A program made the position numbers and the translations under genes. 64,000 bases of DNA, taken from NCBI GenBank assembly GCA_023419535.1, contig JAEZXX010000081.1:1-64000 (forward strand), read 5' to 3'. The DNA comes from Pseudomonadota bacterium (GTDB lineage Bacteria; Pseudomonadota; Alphaproteobacteria; Rhizobiales; Rhizobiaceae). Below, piece by piece: positions 53,615 to 63,190 of the stretch; the first letter of the stretch is position 1; each line of letters begins with the position of its first letter. The notes under the pieces are model-generated. The model ran no database searches. It was not told where the DNA came from and saw nothing but the letters and a program-made list of their open reading frames with translations.

Positions 53615-53784
53615 TCGGGATCGGCGGGGCCGGATCCGACCGGTCCTGTCGATCCAGCGCCGGTGCCGTCCCCTCCGCCTGAGCGGGCGGGACGCCCGAA
53701 CGCCTCTGGAAGCCACCGGTCGGCGGCTCGGCACAAGAGCCCGTTCGTCCATCCGACGCCGCGAGCCGGGAGGGAGCCCTGCCC

Positions 53785-54863
53785 ATGACCGAGACCAGCG
53801 AGGGGCGCGCGGGCCGCGCCGACTACGAGACCGCCGGCGTGAGGGGCGCAAGCGCCCAGGTCGCCGAGTTCGCGCCCCAGACGACGCCGCTCGGTCGCCT
53901 GCAGCACATGCTGCACGCCAACCCCACCATGGTGCCGGTGCTGGTGCTGATCTTCGGCATCGGCATCTTCGGCATGATCGTGGGCGAGCGCTTCTTCAAC
54001 TCCTTCACGCTGACGCTGATCTTCCAGCAGGTCGCCATCGTCGGCATCATCGGCATCGCCCAGACGCTGATCATCCTGACCGCCGGCATCGACCTGTCGG
54101 TCGGGGCGATCATGGTCCTCTCCTCGGTGGTGATGGGCCAGTTCGCCGTGAACTACGGCATGCCCGCGCCGCTCGCGCTTCTCTGCGGGCTGATCGTCGG
54201 GGTGCTGTGCGGGGTGATCAACGGCCTTCTGGTCTCGCTCGTGAAGCTGCCGCCCTTCATCGTGACGCTCGGCACGTGGTTCGTCTTCGAGGCGGCGAAC
54301 TTCATATGGACGCAGAACGAGACCATCCGAAGCCAGGACGTGGCGGCCGCAGCTCCCCTCCTGCAATGGCTCGGCACGACGTTCCGGGTGGGGGGCGCCG
54401 TGATCACCTACGCCGTGGTCGCCGCCATCCTCCTCGTCGTGCTCTTCTACTACGTCCTGAACCACACGGCCTGGGGCCGGCACGTCTACGCCATCGGCGA
54501 CGAGCCGGACGCGGCGCGCCTGTCGGGCATCAAGACCAGCCGCGTCCTCGTCTCGGTCTACGCCGTCGCCGGGCTGATCTGCGGCTTTGCCGGCTGGGCG
54601 CTGATCGGGCGCCTCGGCTCGGTCTCGCCGACCTCCGGCTACGAGGCGAACATCCAGTCGATCACCGCCGTCGTCATCGGCGGGACCTCGCTCTTCGGCG
54701 GGCGCGGCTCTGTCGTCGGCACCCTCATCGGGGCACTGATCGTCGGTGTCTTCGCCATGGGCCTGCGCATCTGGGGCACCGACCCGCAATGGACGCGCCT
54801 GACCGTCGGCGGCCTCATCATCCTCGCCGTCGCCATCGACCAGTGGATCAGAAAGGTCTCGGC

Positions 54864-54867
<4 letters not shown>
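53785..54867 (+). CDS. frcC: Fructose-type ABC transporter permease (FrcC-like)
   Basis: The 360-residue membrane protein has a hydrophilic N-terminal region (about 1-40), about ten hydrophobic segments, and the permease loop ILTAGIDLSVGAIMVLSSVV. The Frc-specific C-terminal half has SGIKTSRVLVSVYAVAGL and GGTSLFGGRGS. A GGGAGG ribosome site precedes the ATG. It overlaps frcA by 4 bases. Confidence 0.9.
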
Positions 54868-55658
<791 letters not shown>

Positions 55659-55671
55659 AAAGGCCGCTGGA

Positions 55672-55693
55672 CTGGCCGGCGCGGGGCGGCCAG
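55672..55693. terminator. Hairpin between convergent frcA and iolB
   Basis: CTGGCCG and CGGCCAG pair perfectly around an 8-base loop, 14 bases past the frcA stop and 32 bases from the iolB stop. No T-run, so bidirectional termination is likely but unproven. Confidence 0.5.
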
Positions 55694-55724
55694 GGTCGGG
55701 GGCGGGCGACCGGTCGCGGGCGTC

Positions 55725-56525
55725 TCAGACGCCCGTGAACAGCCACTCGTGTTCCGGCGCGTTGTGGAACTTCCAGGTCCGCGTCGGCCCCGCCATGACG
55801 TTCAGGTACCAGGAATCGTAGCCGTGGATCGTCGCGACGGGGTGGTAGCCCTTCGGGACGAGCACCACGTCGCCGTCCTCGACCGCCATCGCCGCGTCCA
55901 GCGACCGGTCGTCGGTGTAGACGCGCTGGAAGGCGAAGCCCTGCGGCGGATTGAGCCGGTGATAGTAGGTCTCCTCCAGATAGCTCTCGCGCGGCAGGTC
56001 GTCCTCGTCGTGCTTGTGGGGCGGATAGGACGAGGTGTTGCCGCCGGGGGTCGCGACCTCGACCACGAGCAGCGACTGCGCCACACCGTCGCCCTCCGGC
56101 GTGATGTTGGTGACGTAGCGTGTGTTCGAGCCCATGCCGCGCGTCGTCGTCGCATGGGTGCCGGGCGGCAGATGCCGCGCCGTCCCGCCCGGTGCGGCGG
56201 GAGCCGAGCAGAGCGCGATCTCCAGATCGTCCGCCGCCTCGACCTCGAAGGAGGAGTCGGCCGGTACGTAGACCGCATGCGGCGCGCCGTCGAAGGGGCT
56301 CATCCGCTCGCCGATCGTCCCGAAATCCTGTCCGCCGGCGCGCACCCTCGCATGGCCCGACACGAGCACGAGGCAGACCTCCCGGCCGCCGGTTTCACGG
56401 GCCAGCGTCTCGCCCGGCGCCAGGCGGAAGAGATCGAACCCGACATAGGTCCAGCCGGCGCTCTGCGGCGTGACGGCGTGGATCTCGCCGTTCCCGGCCT
56501 TCGGCTTGAGGTGAAGCTCGGACAT
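55725..56525 (-). CDS. iolB: 5-deoxy-glucuronate isomerase
   Basis: The 266-residue bicupin protein has the IolB segments SELHLKPKAGNGEIHAVTP at the start, SYPPHKHDEDDLPRESYLEE (the histidines and glutamate bind metal) near 173-192, and YHPVATIHGYDSWYLNVMAG near 230-249. It isomerises 5-deoxyglucuronate to 2-deoxy-5-keto-gluconate in myo-inositol breakdown. The ATG at 56525 has GGGAGA just upstream. It is divergent from the inositol transporter genes and convergent with frcA. Confidence 0.93.
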   Translation of the reverse strand: MSELHLKPKAGNGEIHAVTPQSAGWTYVGFDLFRLAPGETLARETGGREVCLVLVSGHARVRAGGQDFGTIGERMSPFDGAPHAVYVPADSSFEVEAADDLEIALCSAPAAPGGTARHLPPGTHATTTRGMGSNTRYVTNITPEGDGVAQSLLVVEVATPGGNTSSYPPHKHDEDDLPRESYLEETYYHRLNPPQGFAFQRVYTDDRSLDAAMAVEDGDVVLVPKGYHPVATIHGYDSWYLNVMAGPTRTWKFHNAPEHEWLFTGV

Positions 56526-56550
56526 TCGGTCTCTCCCGTTGGACTGTTCG

Positions 56551-56600
56551 GACAAAAATAGAATGAACTGTTGACAGCGTCAAAGAGTTGGATCAAAGAT
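56551..56600. promoter_or_regulatory. Promoter and shared motif region of the inositol transporter operon
   Basis: TTGACA (56571-56576) is followed after 18 bases by AAAGAT (56595-56600), a plausible promoter for the operon starting at 56657. The -35 element is part of TTGAC-N3-GTCAA (56571-56583). GACAAAAATAGAA (56551-56563) and GTTGACAGCGTCA (56570-56582) both have close counterparts upstream of iolC (63106-63117 and 63160-63172). This suggests a common inositol regulator, probably IolR. Confidence 0.5.
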
Positions 56601-56656
56601 TTCATATTGGCCGGCGAGGGAGAGAAGGTCGCCGGCCGGCATCGGGAGGAGCGTTC

Positions 56657-57604
56657 ATGCGCACGGGGTCGATCTTCGCCTTGGGGTGTGCGGGCCTGCT
56701 GGCCTGCGGCTGGGGGCACGCGGCACAGGCCCAGAACATCGGCGTCGCCGTCGCGCGCTTCGACAATACGTTCCAGACGATCGTGCGCAACGGCATGCAG
56801 GATGCGGCTGCCGGAATGGACGGCGTCACGCTGCAGATGGAGGACGCCCAGAGCGACCCCAGCCGCCAGATGGATCAGGTCCGCAACTTCATCTCAGCGG
56901 GCGTCGATGCGATCGTCGTCCTCGCCGTCGATTCGGACGGGACGGGCGTGATCACGCAGATGGCGGCGGACGCGGGCATTCCGCTCGTCTACGTCCTGCA
57001 TCCGCCGGCCGAGCTCGAGGCGCTGCCCGAGAACACCGCCTTCGTCGGCTCGAACGAAATCGACTCCGGCACCCTGCAGACGCGGGAGGTCTGCCGGCTG
57101 CTGGGCGGCGAGGGCGACGTCCTGGTCCTGATGGGCCCGCTCAACAACCACTCCTCGATCATCCGCACGCAGGACATCGAGGACGTGATCGCGACCGAGG
57201 ACTGCTCGGGCATGACGATCGTGGAGCGCCAGAGCGCCAATTGGGACCGGCTGGAAGCCAGCGACATCATGACGAACTGGCTGTCGGCCGGCATCGGCTT
57301 CGACGCGGTCATCGCCAACAACGACGAGATGGCCATCGGCGCCATCCAGGCGATGAAGGCCTCCGGCCATCCGCTCGACGAGGTGGTCGTGGCCGGCATC
57401 GACGCCACGCCCGACGGGCTCGGCGCCATGGCGGCCGGCGACCTGGAGGTCACGGTCTTCCAGAACGGCACGCGTCAGGGCGAGGAGGCGGTGAAGGCCG
57501 CCGCCGCCATGATCGCCGGCGAACCGGTCGAGCGGGAGATCTGGGTGCCCTTCGAACTCGTGACCCCGGACAATATGGACCGGTACGCTAGCGCCAATCG
57601 CTAG
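56657..57604 (+). CDS. Inositol-type ABC transporter substrate-binding protein, first copy
   Basis: This 315-residue sugar-binding protein of the ribose/inositol group has a signal peptide of about 30 residues ending AQAQ, the mature start NIGVAVARFDNTFQT, and the hinge segment [23 protein letters not shown] ribosome site 6 bases upstream of the ATG fixes the start. It is followed by a second, clearly paralogous binding protein. Both likely deliver substrate to the single ATPase and permease downstream. This copy may be specialised for another polyol. Confidence 0.88.
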   Translation: MRTGSIFALGCAGLLACGWGHAAQAQNIGVAVARFDNTFQTIVRNGMQDAAAGMDGVTLQMEDAQSDPSRQMDQVRNFISAGVDAIVVLAVDSDGTGVITQMAADAGIPLVYVLHPPAELEALPENTAFVGSNEIDSGTLQTREVCRLLGGEGDVLVLMGPLNNHSSIIRTQDIEDVIATEDCSGMTIVERQSANWDRLEASDIMTNWLSAGIGFDAVIANNDEMAIGAIQAMKASGHPLDEVVVAGIDATPDGLGAMAAGDLEVTVFQNGTRQGEEAVKAAAAMIAGEPVEREIWVPFELVTPDNMDRYASANR

Positions 57605-57675
57605 GGTTCGGCGGAACGAATATTCCAGATCGGATCCGAACGTCCGGTCCGTCGCGTCCAGCCTTTCAGCTTGAA

Positions 57676-57696
57676 GACCCCTCGGGAGGAGGGGTC
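57676..57696 (+). terminator. Intercistronic hairpin between the two inositol-binding protein genes
   Basis: Arms GACCCCTC and GAGGGGTC are perfect complements around a 5-base loop, ending 4 bases before the ribosome site GGAGG (57701-57705) of the second gene. It can act as an attenuator or as an mRNA-stabilising stem. Confidence 0.6.
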
Positions 57697-57713
57697 AAAC
57701 GGAGGAAATGCCC

Positions 57714-58643
57714 ATGAAGACGATCCTTGCCGGAACGGCGCTCGCGCTCCTCATGTCGGGCGCGGCCCAGGCGCAGACGATCGGCGTCTCGATGGCGCTG
57801 TTCGACGACAATTTCCTGACGGTGCTGCGCACCGGCATGCAGGAGCATGCGGCGACCCTCGACGGCGTGTCGCTGCAGGTCGAGGACGCCCAGAACGACG
57901 TGTCGCGCCAGCAGAGCCAGGTGCAGAACTTCGTCGCCTCGGGCGTCGACGCCATCATCGTCAATCCGGTCGACACCGACGCGACGGCGGCCATCTCCGC
58001 GCTCGCCGAGAACGCCGGCATCCCGCTCGTCTACGTCAACCGGCAGCCGGTCAACGTCGACGAACTCCCCGAGAACCAGGCCTTCGTCGCCTCCGACGAG
58101 GTGGAATCGGGCACGCTGCAGACGCAGGAGGTCTGCCGGCTGATGGAGGGCGAGGGCCGCGTCGTCGTGATGATGGGCGAGCTCTCTAACCAAGCGGCGC
58201 GCGTGCGCACGCAGGACATCAAGGACGTGATCGCCACCGAGGCCTGCTCGGGCTTGGAGATCGTCGAGGAGCAGACCGCCAACTGGTCGCGCACGCAGGG
58301 CGCCGACCTGATGACGAACTGGCTTTCGGCCGGCGTCGAGTTCGATGCCGTGATCTCCAACAACGACGAGATGGCCATCGGCGCCATCCAGTCGCTGAAG
58401 GCGGCCGGCCGCTCGATGGACGACGTGATCGTCGCCGGCATCGACGCCACGCAGGACGCGCTGGCGGCGATGGAGGCCGGCGACCTCGACGTGACCGTCT
58501 TCCAGAACGCGGCGGGCCAGGGCCAGGGGGCGGTCGACACCGCGCTCAAGCTGGTGAACGGCGAGGCCGTGGAGCAGAAGGTGTTCGTGCCCTTCGAACT
58601 CGTGACGCCCGAGAACCTGGCCGACTACACCTCGCGCAACTGA
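57714..58643 (+). CDS. Inositol-type ABC transporter substrate-binding protein, second copy
   Basis: This 309-residue paralogue of the preceding gene has a signal peptide ending AQAQ and the same motif order ([48 protein letters not shown]-like VPFELVTP). The ATG at 57714 is preferred over the ATG at 57708 because the GGAGG ribosome site is 8 bases away and not 2. It precedes the ATPase and permease. Presumed inositol-binding protein IbpA by operon context with iolR and iolC. Confidence 0.87.
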   Translation: MKTILAGTALALLMSGAAQAQTIGVSMALFDDNFLTVLRTGMQEHAATLDGVSLQVEDAQNDVSRQQSQVQNFVASGVDAIIVNPVDTDATAAISALAENAGIPLVYVNRQPVNVDELPENQAFVASDEVESGTLQTQEVCRLMEGEGRVVVMMGELSNQAARVRTQDIKDVIATEACSGLEIVEEQTANWSRTQGADLMTNWLSAGVEFDAVISNNDEMAIGAIQSLKAAGRSMDDVIVAGIDATQDALAAMEAGDLDVTVFQNAAGQGQGAVDTALKLVNGEAVEQKVFVPFELVTPENLADYTSRN

Positions 58644-58654
58644 CGACGCCTTCC

Positions 58655-58681
58655 CTCGCGCCGCCCACGAAGCGGCGCGAG
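58655..58681 (+). terminator. Strong intercistronic hairpin between binding protein and ATPase genes
   Basis: CTCGCGCCGC and GCGGCGCGAG form a perfect 10-base stem around a 7-base loop, followed by CTTTC. It lies 11 bases past the stop of the second binding protein. Such stems usually let binding protein mRNA outnumber the membrane components. Confidence 0.75.
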
Positions 58682-58711
58682 CTTTCAAAGCTCGACGTTC
58701 GGGAGGATGGG

Positions 58712-60253
58712 ATGACGGTCAGTCCGAGAACCATGGCGGCGGTCCGCCAGTCCGGTGCGGTACCGGGAGCCGAATACCTCCTGACCGCCGAGAACGTGCG
58801 CAAGGAGTTTCCGGGCGTCATCGCGCTCGACGACGTGCAGTTCCGTCTGCGGCGCGGGACGGTCCACGCCTTGATGGGCGAGAACGGGGCCGGCAAGTCC
58901 ACCCTGATGAAGATCCTGGCCGGCATCTACCAGCCGGACGGCGGAGAGGTCCGCCTGAAGGGGGTCGGCGTGCGCCTCGCCTCGCCGCTGGACGCGCTCG
59001 AGAACGGCATCGCCATGATCCATCAGGAGCTGAACCTGATGGCCTTCATGACGGTGGCCGAGAACATCTGGATCCGCCGCGAGCCGAAGAACCGGCTCGG
59101 CTTCATCGACCACGCCCGCATGAACGCGATGACGGAGGAGCTGTTCGCGCGCCTCAACATCCGCCTCGACCCGCAGGCGCGCTGCGGCGAGCTGTCGGTC
59201 GCCAGCCGGCAGATGGTTGAGATCGCCAAGGCCGTCTCCTACGAGAGCGACGTCCTCATCATGGACGAGCCGACCTCGGCGCTGACCGAGACCGAGGTCG
59301 ACCATCTCTTCACGATCATCCGCGACCTGCGCGCGCAAGGGATCGGCATCGTCTACATCACCCACAAGATGAACGAGCTGTTCGAGATCGCCGACGAGTT
59401 CTCGGTGTTCCGCGACGGCAAGTATATCGGCACCCACGCCGCGAGCGACGTCACGCGCGACGACATCATCCGCATGATGGTCGGGCGCGAGATCACCCAG
59501 ATGTTCCCCAAGGAGGAGGTGCCGATCGGGGACGTCGTCCTGAAGGTCGAGAATCTCAGCCTGAAGGGCGTCTTCTCCGACATCTCCTTCGAGGTGCGCG
59601 CGGGCGAGATCCTGGGCGTCGCGGGCCTCGTCGGTTCGGGGCGCTCCAACGTCGCGGAGACCCTGTTCGGGGTGACGCCGGCCAGTTCGGGCAGCGTCTG
59701 GATCGACGGCAGTCCGGTCTCGATCGATACGCCGACCAAGGCGATCGCGCACCGCATGGCGTTCCTCACCGAGGACCGCAAGGACACGGGCTGCTTCCTG
59801 AACCTCGACATCCTCGAGAACATGCAGATGGCGGTCCTGCAGGACCGCTTCGTCAAGGGCGGCTTCGTCTCCGAGAGCGCCGTGACGAAGGTCTGCCAGG
59901 AGATGGCGGGCAAGCTGCGGGTGAAGACCCCGAACCTCTACGAGCGGATCGAGAACCTGTCGGGCGGCAACCAGCAGAAGGTGCTGATCGGGCGCTGGCT
60001 CCTGACCAAGCCGAAGATCCTGATCCTCGACGAGCCGACGCGCGGCATCGACGTCGGGGCCAAGGCCGAGATCCACCGCCTGGTGACCGAGCTCGCCCGC
60101 AACGGCGTCGCCGTCCTGATGATCTCCTCGGAGATGCCCGAGGTGCTCGGAATGAGCGACCGGATCATGGTGATGCACGAGGGCCGCGTGACCGGCTTCC
60201 TCGACCGCAGCGAAGCGACCCAGGTCAAGGTGATGGAACTCGCCGCCCGCTAG
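58712..60253 (+). CDS. Inositol-type ABC transporter ATP-binding protein, two nucleotide-binding domains
   Basis: The 513-residue protein has two fused ABC domains. The first has Walker [10 protein letters not shown] near 56-64 and a degenerate signature LSVASRQ before [11 protein letters not shown]. The second has a degenerate Walker [10 protein letters not shown], signature LSGGNQQKV and Walker [13 protein letters not shown]. This asymmetry is the normal pattern of ribose, galactose and inositol importers. It energises the importer with the permease at 60.3 kb. Confidence 0.92.
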   Translation: MTVSPRTMAAVRQSGAVPGAEYLLTAENVRKEFPGVIALDDVQFRLRRGTVHALMGENGAGKSTLMKILAGIYQPDGGEVRLKGVGVRLASPLDALENGIAMIHQELNLMAFMTVAENIWIRREPKNRLGFIDHARMNAMTEELFARLNIRLDPQARCGELSVASRQMVEIAKAVSYESDVLIMDEPTSALTETEVDHLFTIIRDLRAQGIGIVYITHKMNELFEIADEFSVFRDGKYIGTHAASDVTRDDIIRMMVGREITQMFPKEEVPIGDVVLKVENLSLKGVFSDISFEVRAGEILGVAGLVGSGRSNVAETLFGVTPASSGSVWIDGSPVSIDTPTKAIAHRMAFLTEDRKDTGCFLNLDILENMQMAVLQDRFVKGGFVSESAVTKVCQEMAGKLRVKTPNLYERIENLSGGNQQKVLIGRWLLTKPKILILDEPTRGIDVGAKAEIHRLVTELARNGVAVLMISSEMPEVLGMSDRIMVMHEGRVTGFLDRSEATQVKVMELAAR

Positions 60254-60306
60254 GCGGCCCCACGGGCGGCCGGCACGCGCCGGCGCCGCAGGGAGGAGAC
60301 TGGACG

Positions 60307-61335
60307 ATGAAGACCGACATTGCGAGCGCCGACGCCACGCGCGCCGAAACCATCCGCGGGAGACGGCGCACCCCGCCGGAGCTCAACATCTTCCTCGTGC
60401 TCGTCGGCATCGCGCTGATCTACGAGGTGCTCGGCTGGATGATGATCGGCCAGAGCTTCCTGGCCAACCAGCAGCGCCTGACCATCATGATCCTGCAGGT
60501 CAGCGTCATCGGCATCATCGCCGTCGGCGTCACGCAGGTCATCATCACCGGGGGCATCGACCTGTCCTCGGGCTCGGTCGTCGGCATGACGGCGATGGTG
60601 GCGGCGAGCTTCGCGCAGTCCTCCACCTGGGCGCGGGCGCTCTACCCCTCGCTGACCGACCTGCCGGCCTTCGTGCCGGTGCTGATCGGCGTGGGCGTCG
60701 GCCTGCTCGCCGGCCTCGTGAACGGGCTCCTCATCGCCTACACGCGGATCCCGCCCTTCATCGCCACGCTCGGCATGATGGTCTCGGCGCGCGGCGTGTC
60801 CAAATGGTACACGAACGGCCAGCCGGTCTCGGGCCTGACGCCCGAATTCACCTGGATCGGCTCGGGCATCTGGCCGGTGGTGATCTTCCTCGTCGTCGCC
60901 GTCATCTTCCACGTCGCGCTGCGCTACACGCGCTACGGCAAGTTCACCTACGCCATCGGCGCCAACAGCCAGGCCGCGCGCGTCTCGGGCATCAATGTCG
61001 AGGCGCATCTGGTGAAGGTCTACATGATCGCCGGCATGCTGGCGGGCCTCGCCGGCGTCGTCACCGCCGCCCGCGCCCAGACGGCGCAGGCCGGCATGGG
61101 CGTCATGTACGAGCTCGACGCCATCGCGGCGGCCGTCATCGGCGGGACTTCGCTCGCCGGCGGCGTAGGCCGGATCGCCGGCACCGTCATCGGCGTGGTG
61201 ATCCTTGGCGTCATGACCTCCGGCTTCACCTTCCTTCGCATCGACGCCTACTACCAGGAGATCGTGAAGGGCGTGATCATCGTCGCCGCCGTCGTCGCCG
61301 ATGTCTACCGCCAGAAGCGCCGGGCCAAGAAGTAG
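60307..61335 (+). CDS. Inositol-type ABC transporter permease
   Basis: The 342-residue membrane protein is of the BPD_transp_2 class, with about ten helices. It has the permease signature VTQVIITGGIDLSSGSVVGM, the loop RYGKFTYAIGANSQAARVSG and AIAAAVIGGTSLAGGVGR. It pairs as a homodimer with the two-domain ATPase. A GGAGGA ribosome site lies upstream of the ATG. Confidence 0.92.
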   Translation: MKTDIASADATRAETIRGRRRTPPELNIFLVLVGIALIYEVLGWMMIGQSFLANQQRLTIMILQVSVIGIIAVGVTQVIITGGIDLSSGSVVGMTAMVAASFAQSSTWARALYPSLTDLPAFVPVLIGVGVGLLAGLVNGLLIAYTRIPPFIATLGMMVSARGVSKWYTNGQPVSGLTPEFTWIGSGIWPVVIFLVVAVIFHVALRYTRYGKFTYAIGANSQAARVSGINVEAHLVKVYMIAGMLAGLAGVVTAARAQTAQAGMGVMYELDAIAAAVIGGTSLAGGVGRIAGTVIGVVILGVMTSGFTFLRIDAYYQEIVKGVIIVAAVVADVYRQKRRAKK

Positions 61336-61386
61336 CCGGCGCCCGGCACCCACCCTCCAAGCCGACCCCCGAAGGTTCAAAGACCG

Positions 61387-62199
61387 ATGCCGTCCCTGAA
61401 ATTCGCCATCAACCACATGACCACGCCCGATCTTGCGCTCGACGCCTTCTTCGGCCTCGCCGCGCGGCTCGGAGCGGAAGGGGTCGAGATCCGCAACGAT
61501 CTGAAGGGCAACGCGATCGCCGATGGGACCGCGGCGGCCGATGTCCGCAAGGCGGCCGAGGCGCACGGCCTTCGCATCCTCTCGATCAACGCGCTTTATC
61601 CCTTCAACATCTGGGAGGGCGAGCGCGCCGAGCAGGCGAAGCGCCTGGCGGGCTACGCCGCCGAATGCGGGGCGGAAGGCCTTGTGATGGTGCCGCTGAA
61701 CGATGGCACCAACCGCGAGGACGGGCGGCGGCAGGAGCGGCTGCGCGAGGCGCTGTCCCATCTCGCGCCCATCCTGAAGGAGTCGGGCGTGACCGGCCTC
61801 GTCGAACCGCTCGGCTTCGAGATCTGTTCGCTGCGCTTGAAGCGCGAGGCGCTGGACGCGATCGGGGCCGTCGACGGCGGGGACGTGTTCCGCCTCGTCC
61901 ACGACACCTTCCACCATCACCTCGCAGGCGAGGCCGAGTTGTTCGCCGATCGGACCGGTCTCGTCCACATCTCCGGCGTCGAGGATTCGGCGCTCACGCC
62001 CTCGCAGATGCTGGACGAACACCGCGTGCTCGTCGGCGAAAAGGACCTCCTCGACAATGTCGGCCAGATCCGCGCGCTGCGCGAGGCGGGCTATACCGGC
62101 TTCTACTCCTTCGAACCCTTCGCCGCCTCGGTCCACCGCTCGGCCGATATCGAGGCCGATTTGAAGGCATCCATCCGGGCGATCGAGGGAGCGCTCTGA
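61387..62199 (+). CDS. TIM-barrel sugar isomerase, IolI/IolH-like
   Basis: This 270-residue xylose-isomerase-like TIM barrel has metal-ligand residues E in LVEPLGFEICS, D and H in RLVHDTFHHHL, H in LVHISGVEDS, and E in FYSFEPFAAS. The same ligand set occurs in 2-keto-myo-inositol isomerase IolI and related proteins. Within this operon it probably interconverts inosose isomers, feeding an inositol variant into the IolB/IolC pathway. The exact reaction is not proven. Confidence 0.83.
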   Translation: MPSLKFAINHMTTPDLALDAFFGLAARLGAEGVEIRNDLKGNAIADGTAAADVRKAAEAHGLRILSINALYPFNIWEGERAEQAKRLAGYAAECGAEGLVMVPLNDGTNREDGRRQERLREALSHLAPILKESGVTGLVEPLGFEICSLRLKREALDAIGAVDGGDVFRLVHDTFHHHLAGEAELFADRTGLVHISGVEDSALTPSQMLDEHRVLVGEKDLLDNVGQIRALREAGYTGFYSFEPFAASVHRSADIEADLKASIRAIEGAL

Positions 62200-62211
62200 C
62201 GAGGCCGGCAT

Positions 62212-62233
62212 GGCGTTCCAGGTCTGGAACGCC
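62212..62233. terminator. Perfect palindrome between the isomerase and iolR genes
   Basis: GGCGTTCCAG and CTGGAACGCC are perfect arms around a 2-base centre, 12 bases past the isomerase stop and 18 bases before iolR. It can form a transcript hairpin without a T-run, or act as an operator. It contains TTCC-N6-GGAA, the mirror of the GGAA-N6-TTCC motif I recall for rhizobial IolR. Confidence 0.55.
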
Positions 62234-62251
62234 TAATCCATCGAGACCTCG

Positions 62252-63115
62252 ATGGAGACGATGGGAACGATGACCATGCCGACGCGATCCGATCTGGCGC
62301 CGCCTCCGGACTTCATGGCCCTGAAGGCGCTCATCGTCGAGCGCAAGGAGAGCCTTCCCAAGCGGCTGCGTCAGATCGCGGCCTATTCGCTGGAGAACCC
62401 GGACGAGATCGCCTTCGGCACGGTCGCCACCATCGCCGCCTCCGCCGACGTGCAGCCCTCCGCCCTTGTCCGCTTCTCGCAGGCGCTCGGCTTCGAGGGC
62501 TTCTCCGGGCTGCAGGAGCTGTTCCGCGCGCGGCTCCTGGAGCGCAACGCCGGTTACGAGGAGCGCCTTCGCGCCGTGCGCGACGCCGAGCGCGACGGCC
62601 GGGAATCGGTCCTGTCCGGCTTCGTCTCCGCCGCCCATCGCTCGCTCGACAAGCTGACGGCGAGCGTGGACGAGGAGCGCTTCACGCGCGCCGCGGCGAT
62701 GCTGGCCAATGCCGGAACGATCTACATCATCGCCAAGCGCCGCTCCTACCCGATCGGCGCCTACATGGCCTACGCCTTCGGAAAGATGCGCATCCGCTGC
62801 GTCCTGGCTAGCACGACGCAGGGGATAGACGAGGACATCCTGTCGCTTGCGGGCCCGGGCGATGCGGCCTTCGCGATCAGCTTCTCGCCCTATGCCTCGG
62901 AAAGCGTGGCTCAGGCGAGGGGGCTCGCCGCGCGCGGCGTGCCCCTCGTGTCGCTCACCGACACGGTGTTCTCGCCGCTCGCCGAAATCTCCACCGAATG
63001 GTTCGAGCTGGCCGAGGCCGACCATGCCGGCTTCCGGCTCCTGTCGGCCTCCATGGCCTTCGCCATGGCCCTCACCGTCATGGTCGCCGAACATCGCCGT
63101 GATCCGACAAAATAG
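62252..63115 (+). CDS. iolR: RpiR/MurR-family transcriptional regulator, IolR-like
   Basis: The 287-residue protein has an N-terminal RpiR helix-turn-helix (about 25-95, with LPKRLRQIAAYSLENPDEIAF then TVATIAASADVQPSALVRFSQALGF) and a C-terminal SIS domain (about 135-270, IYIIAKRRSYPIGAYMAYAFG), which binds a sugar phosphate. Its place between the inositol transporter run and iolC matches the rhizobial inositol repressor IolR. The start is uncertain among in-frame ATGs at 62252, 62261, 62270 and 62276. Confidence 0.88.
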   Translation: METMGTMTMPTRSDLAPPPDFMALKALIVERKESLPKRLRQIAAYSLENPDEIAFGTVATIAASADVQPSALVRFSQALGFEGFSGLQELFRARLLERNAGYEERLRAVRDAERDGRESVLSGFVSAAHRSLDKLTASVDEERFTRAAAMLANAGTIYIIAKRRSYPIGAYMAYAFGKMRIRCVLASTTQGIDEDILSLAGPGDAAFAISFSPYASESVAQARGLAARGVPLVSLTDTVFSPLAEISTEWFELAEADHAGFRLLSASMAFAMALTVMVAEHRRDPTK

Positions 63116-63125
63116 AACATTGAAA

Positions 63126-63160
63126 CCGAATTGACTTACATTCGGAATTTATGATTTATG
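63126..63160. promoter_or_regulatory. Operator and promoter region of iolC
   Basis: CCGAAT (63126-63131) and ATTCGG (63140-63145) are inverted around 8 bases. TTGACT (63131-63136) lies inside this palindrome, and ATTTAT (63154-63159) follows after 17 bases as a -10 candidate. The spacing suits a repressed sigma-70-type promoter for iolC, 31 bases upstream of its start. Confidence 0.5.
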
Positions 63161-63190
63161 TTGAGGGCGTCACCGATGGGAGGACAGCGC

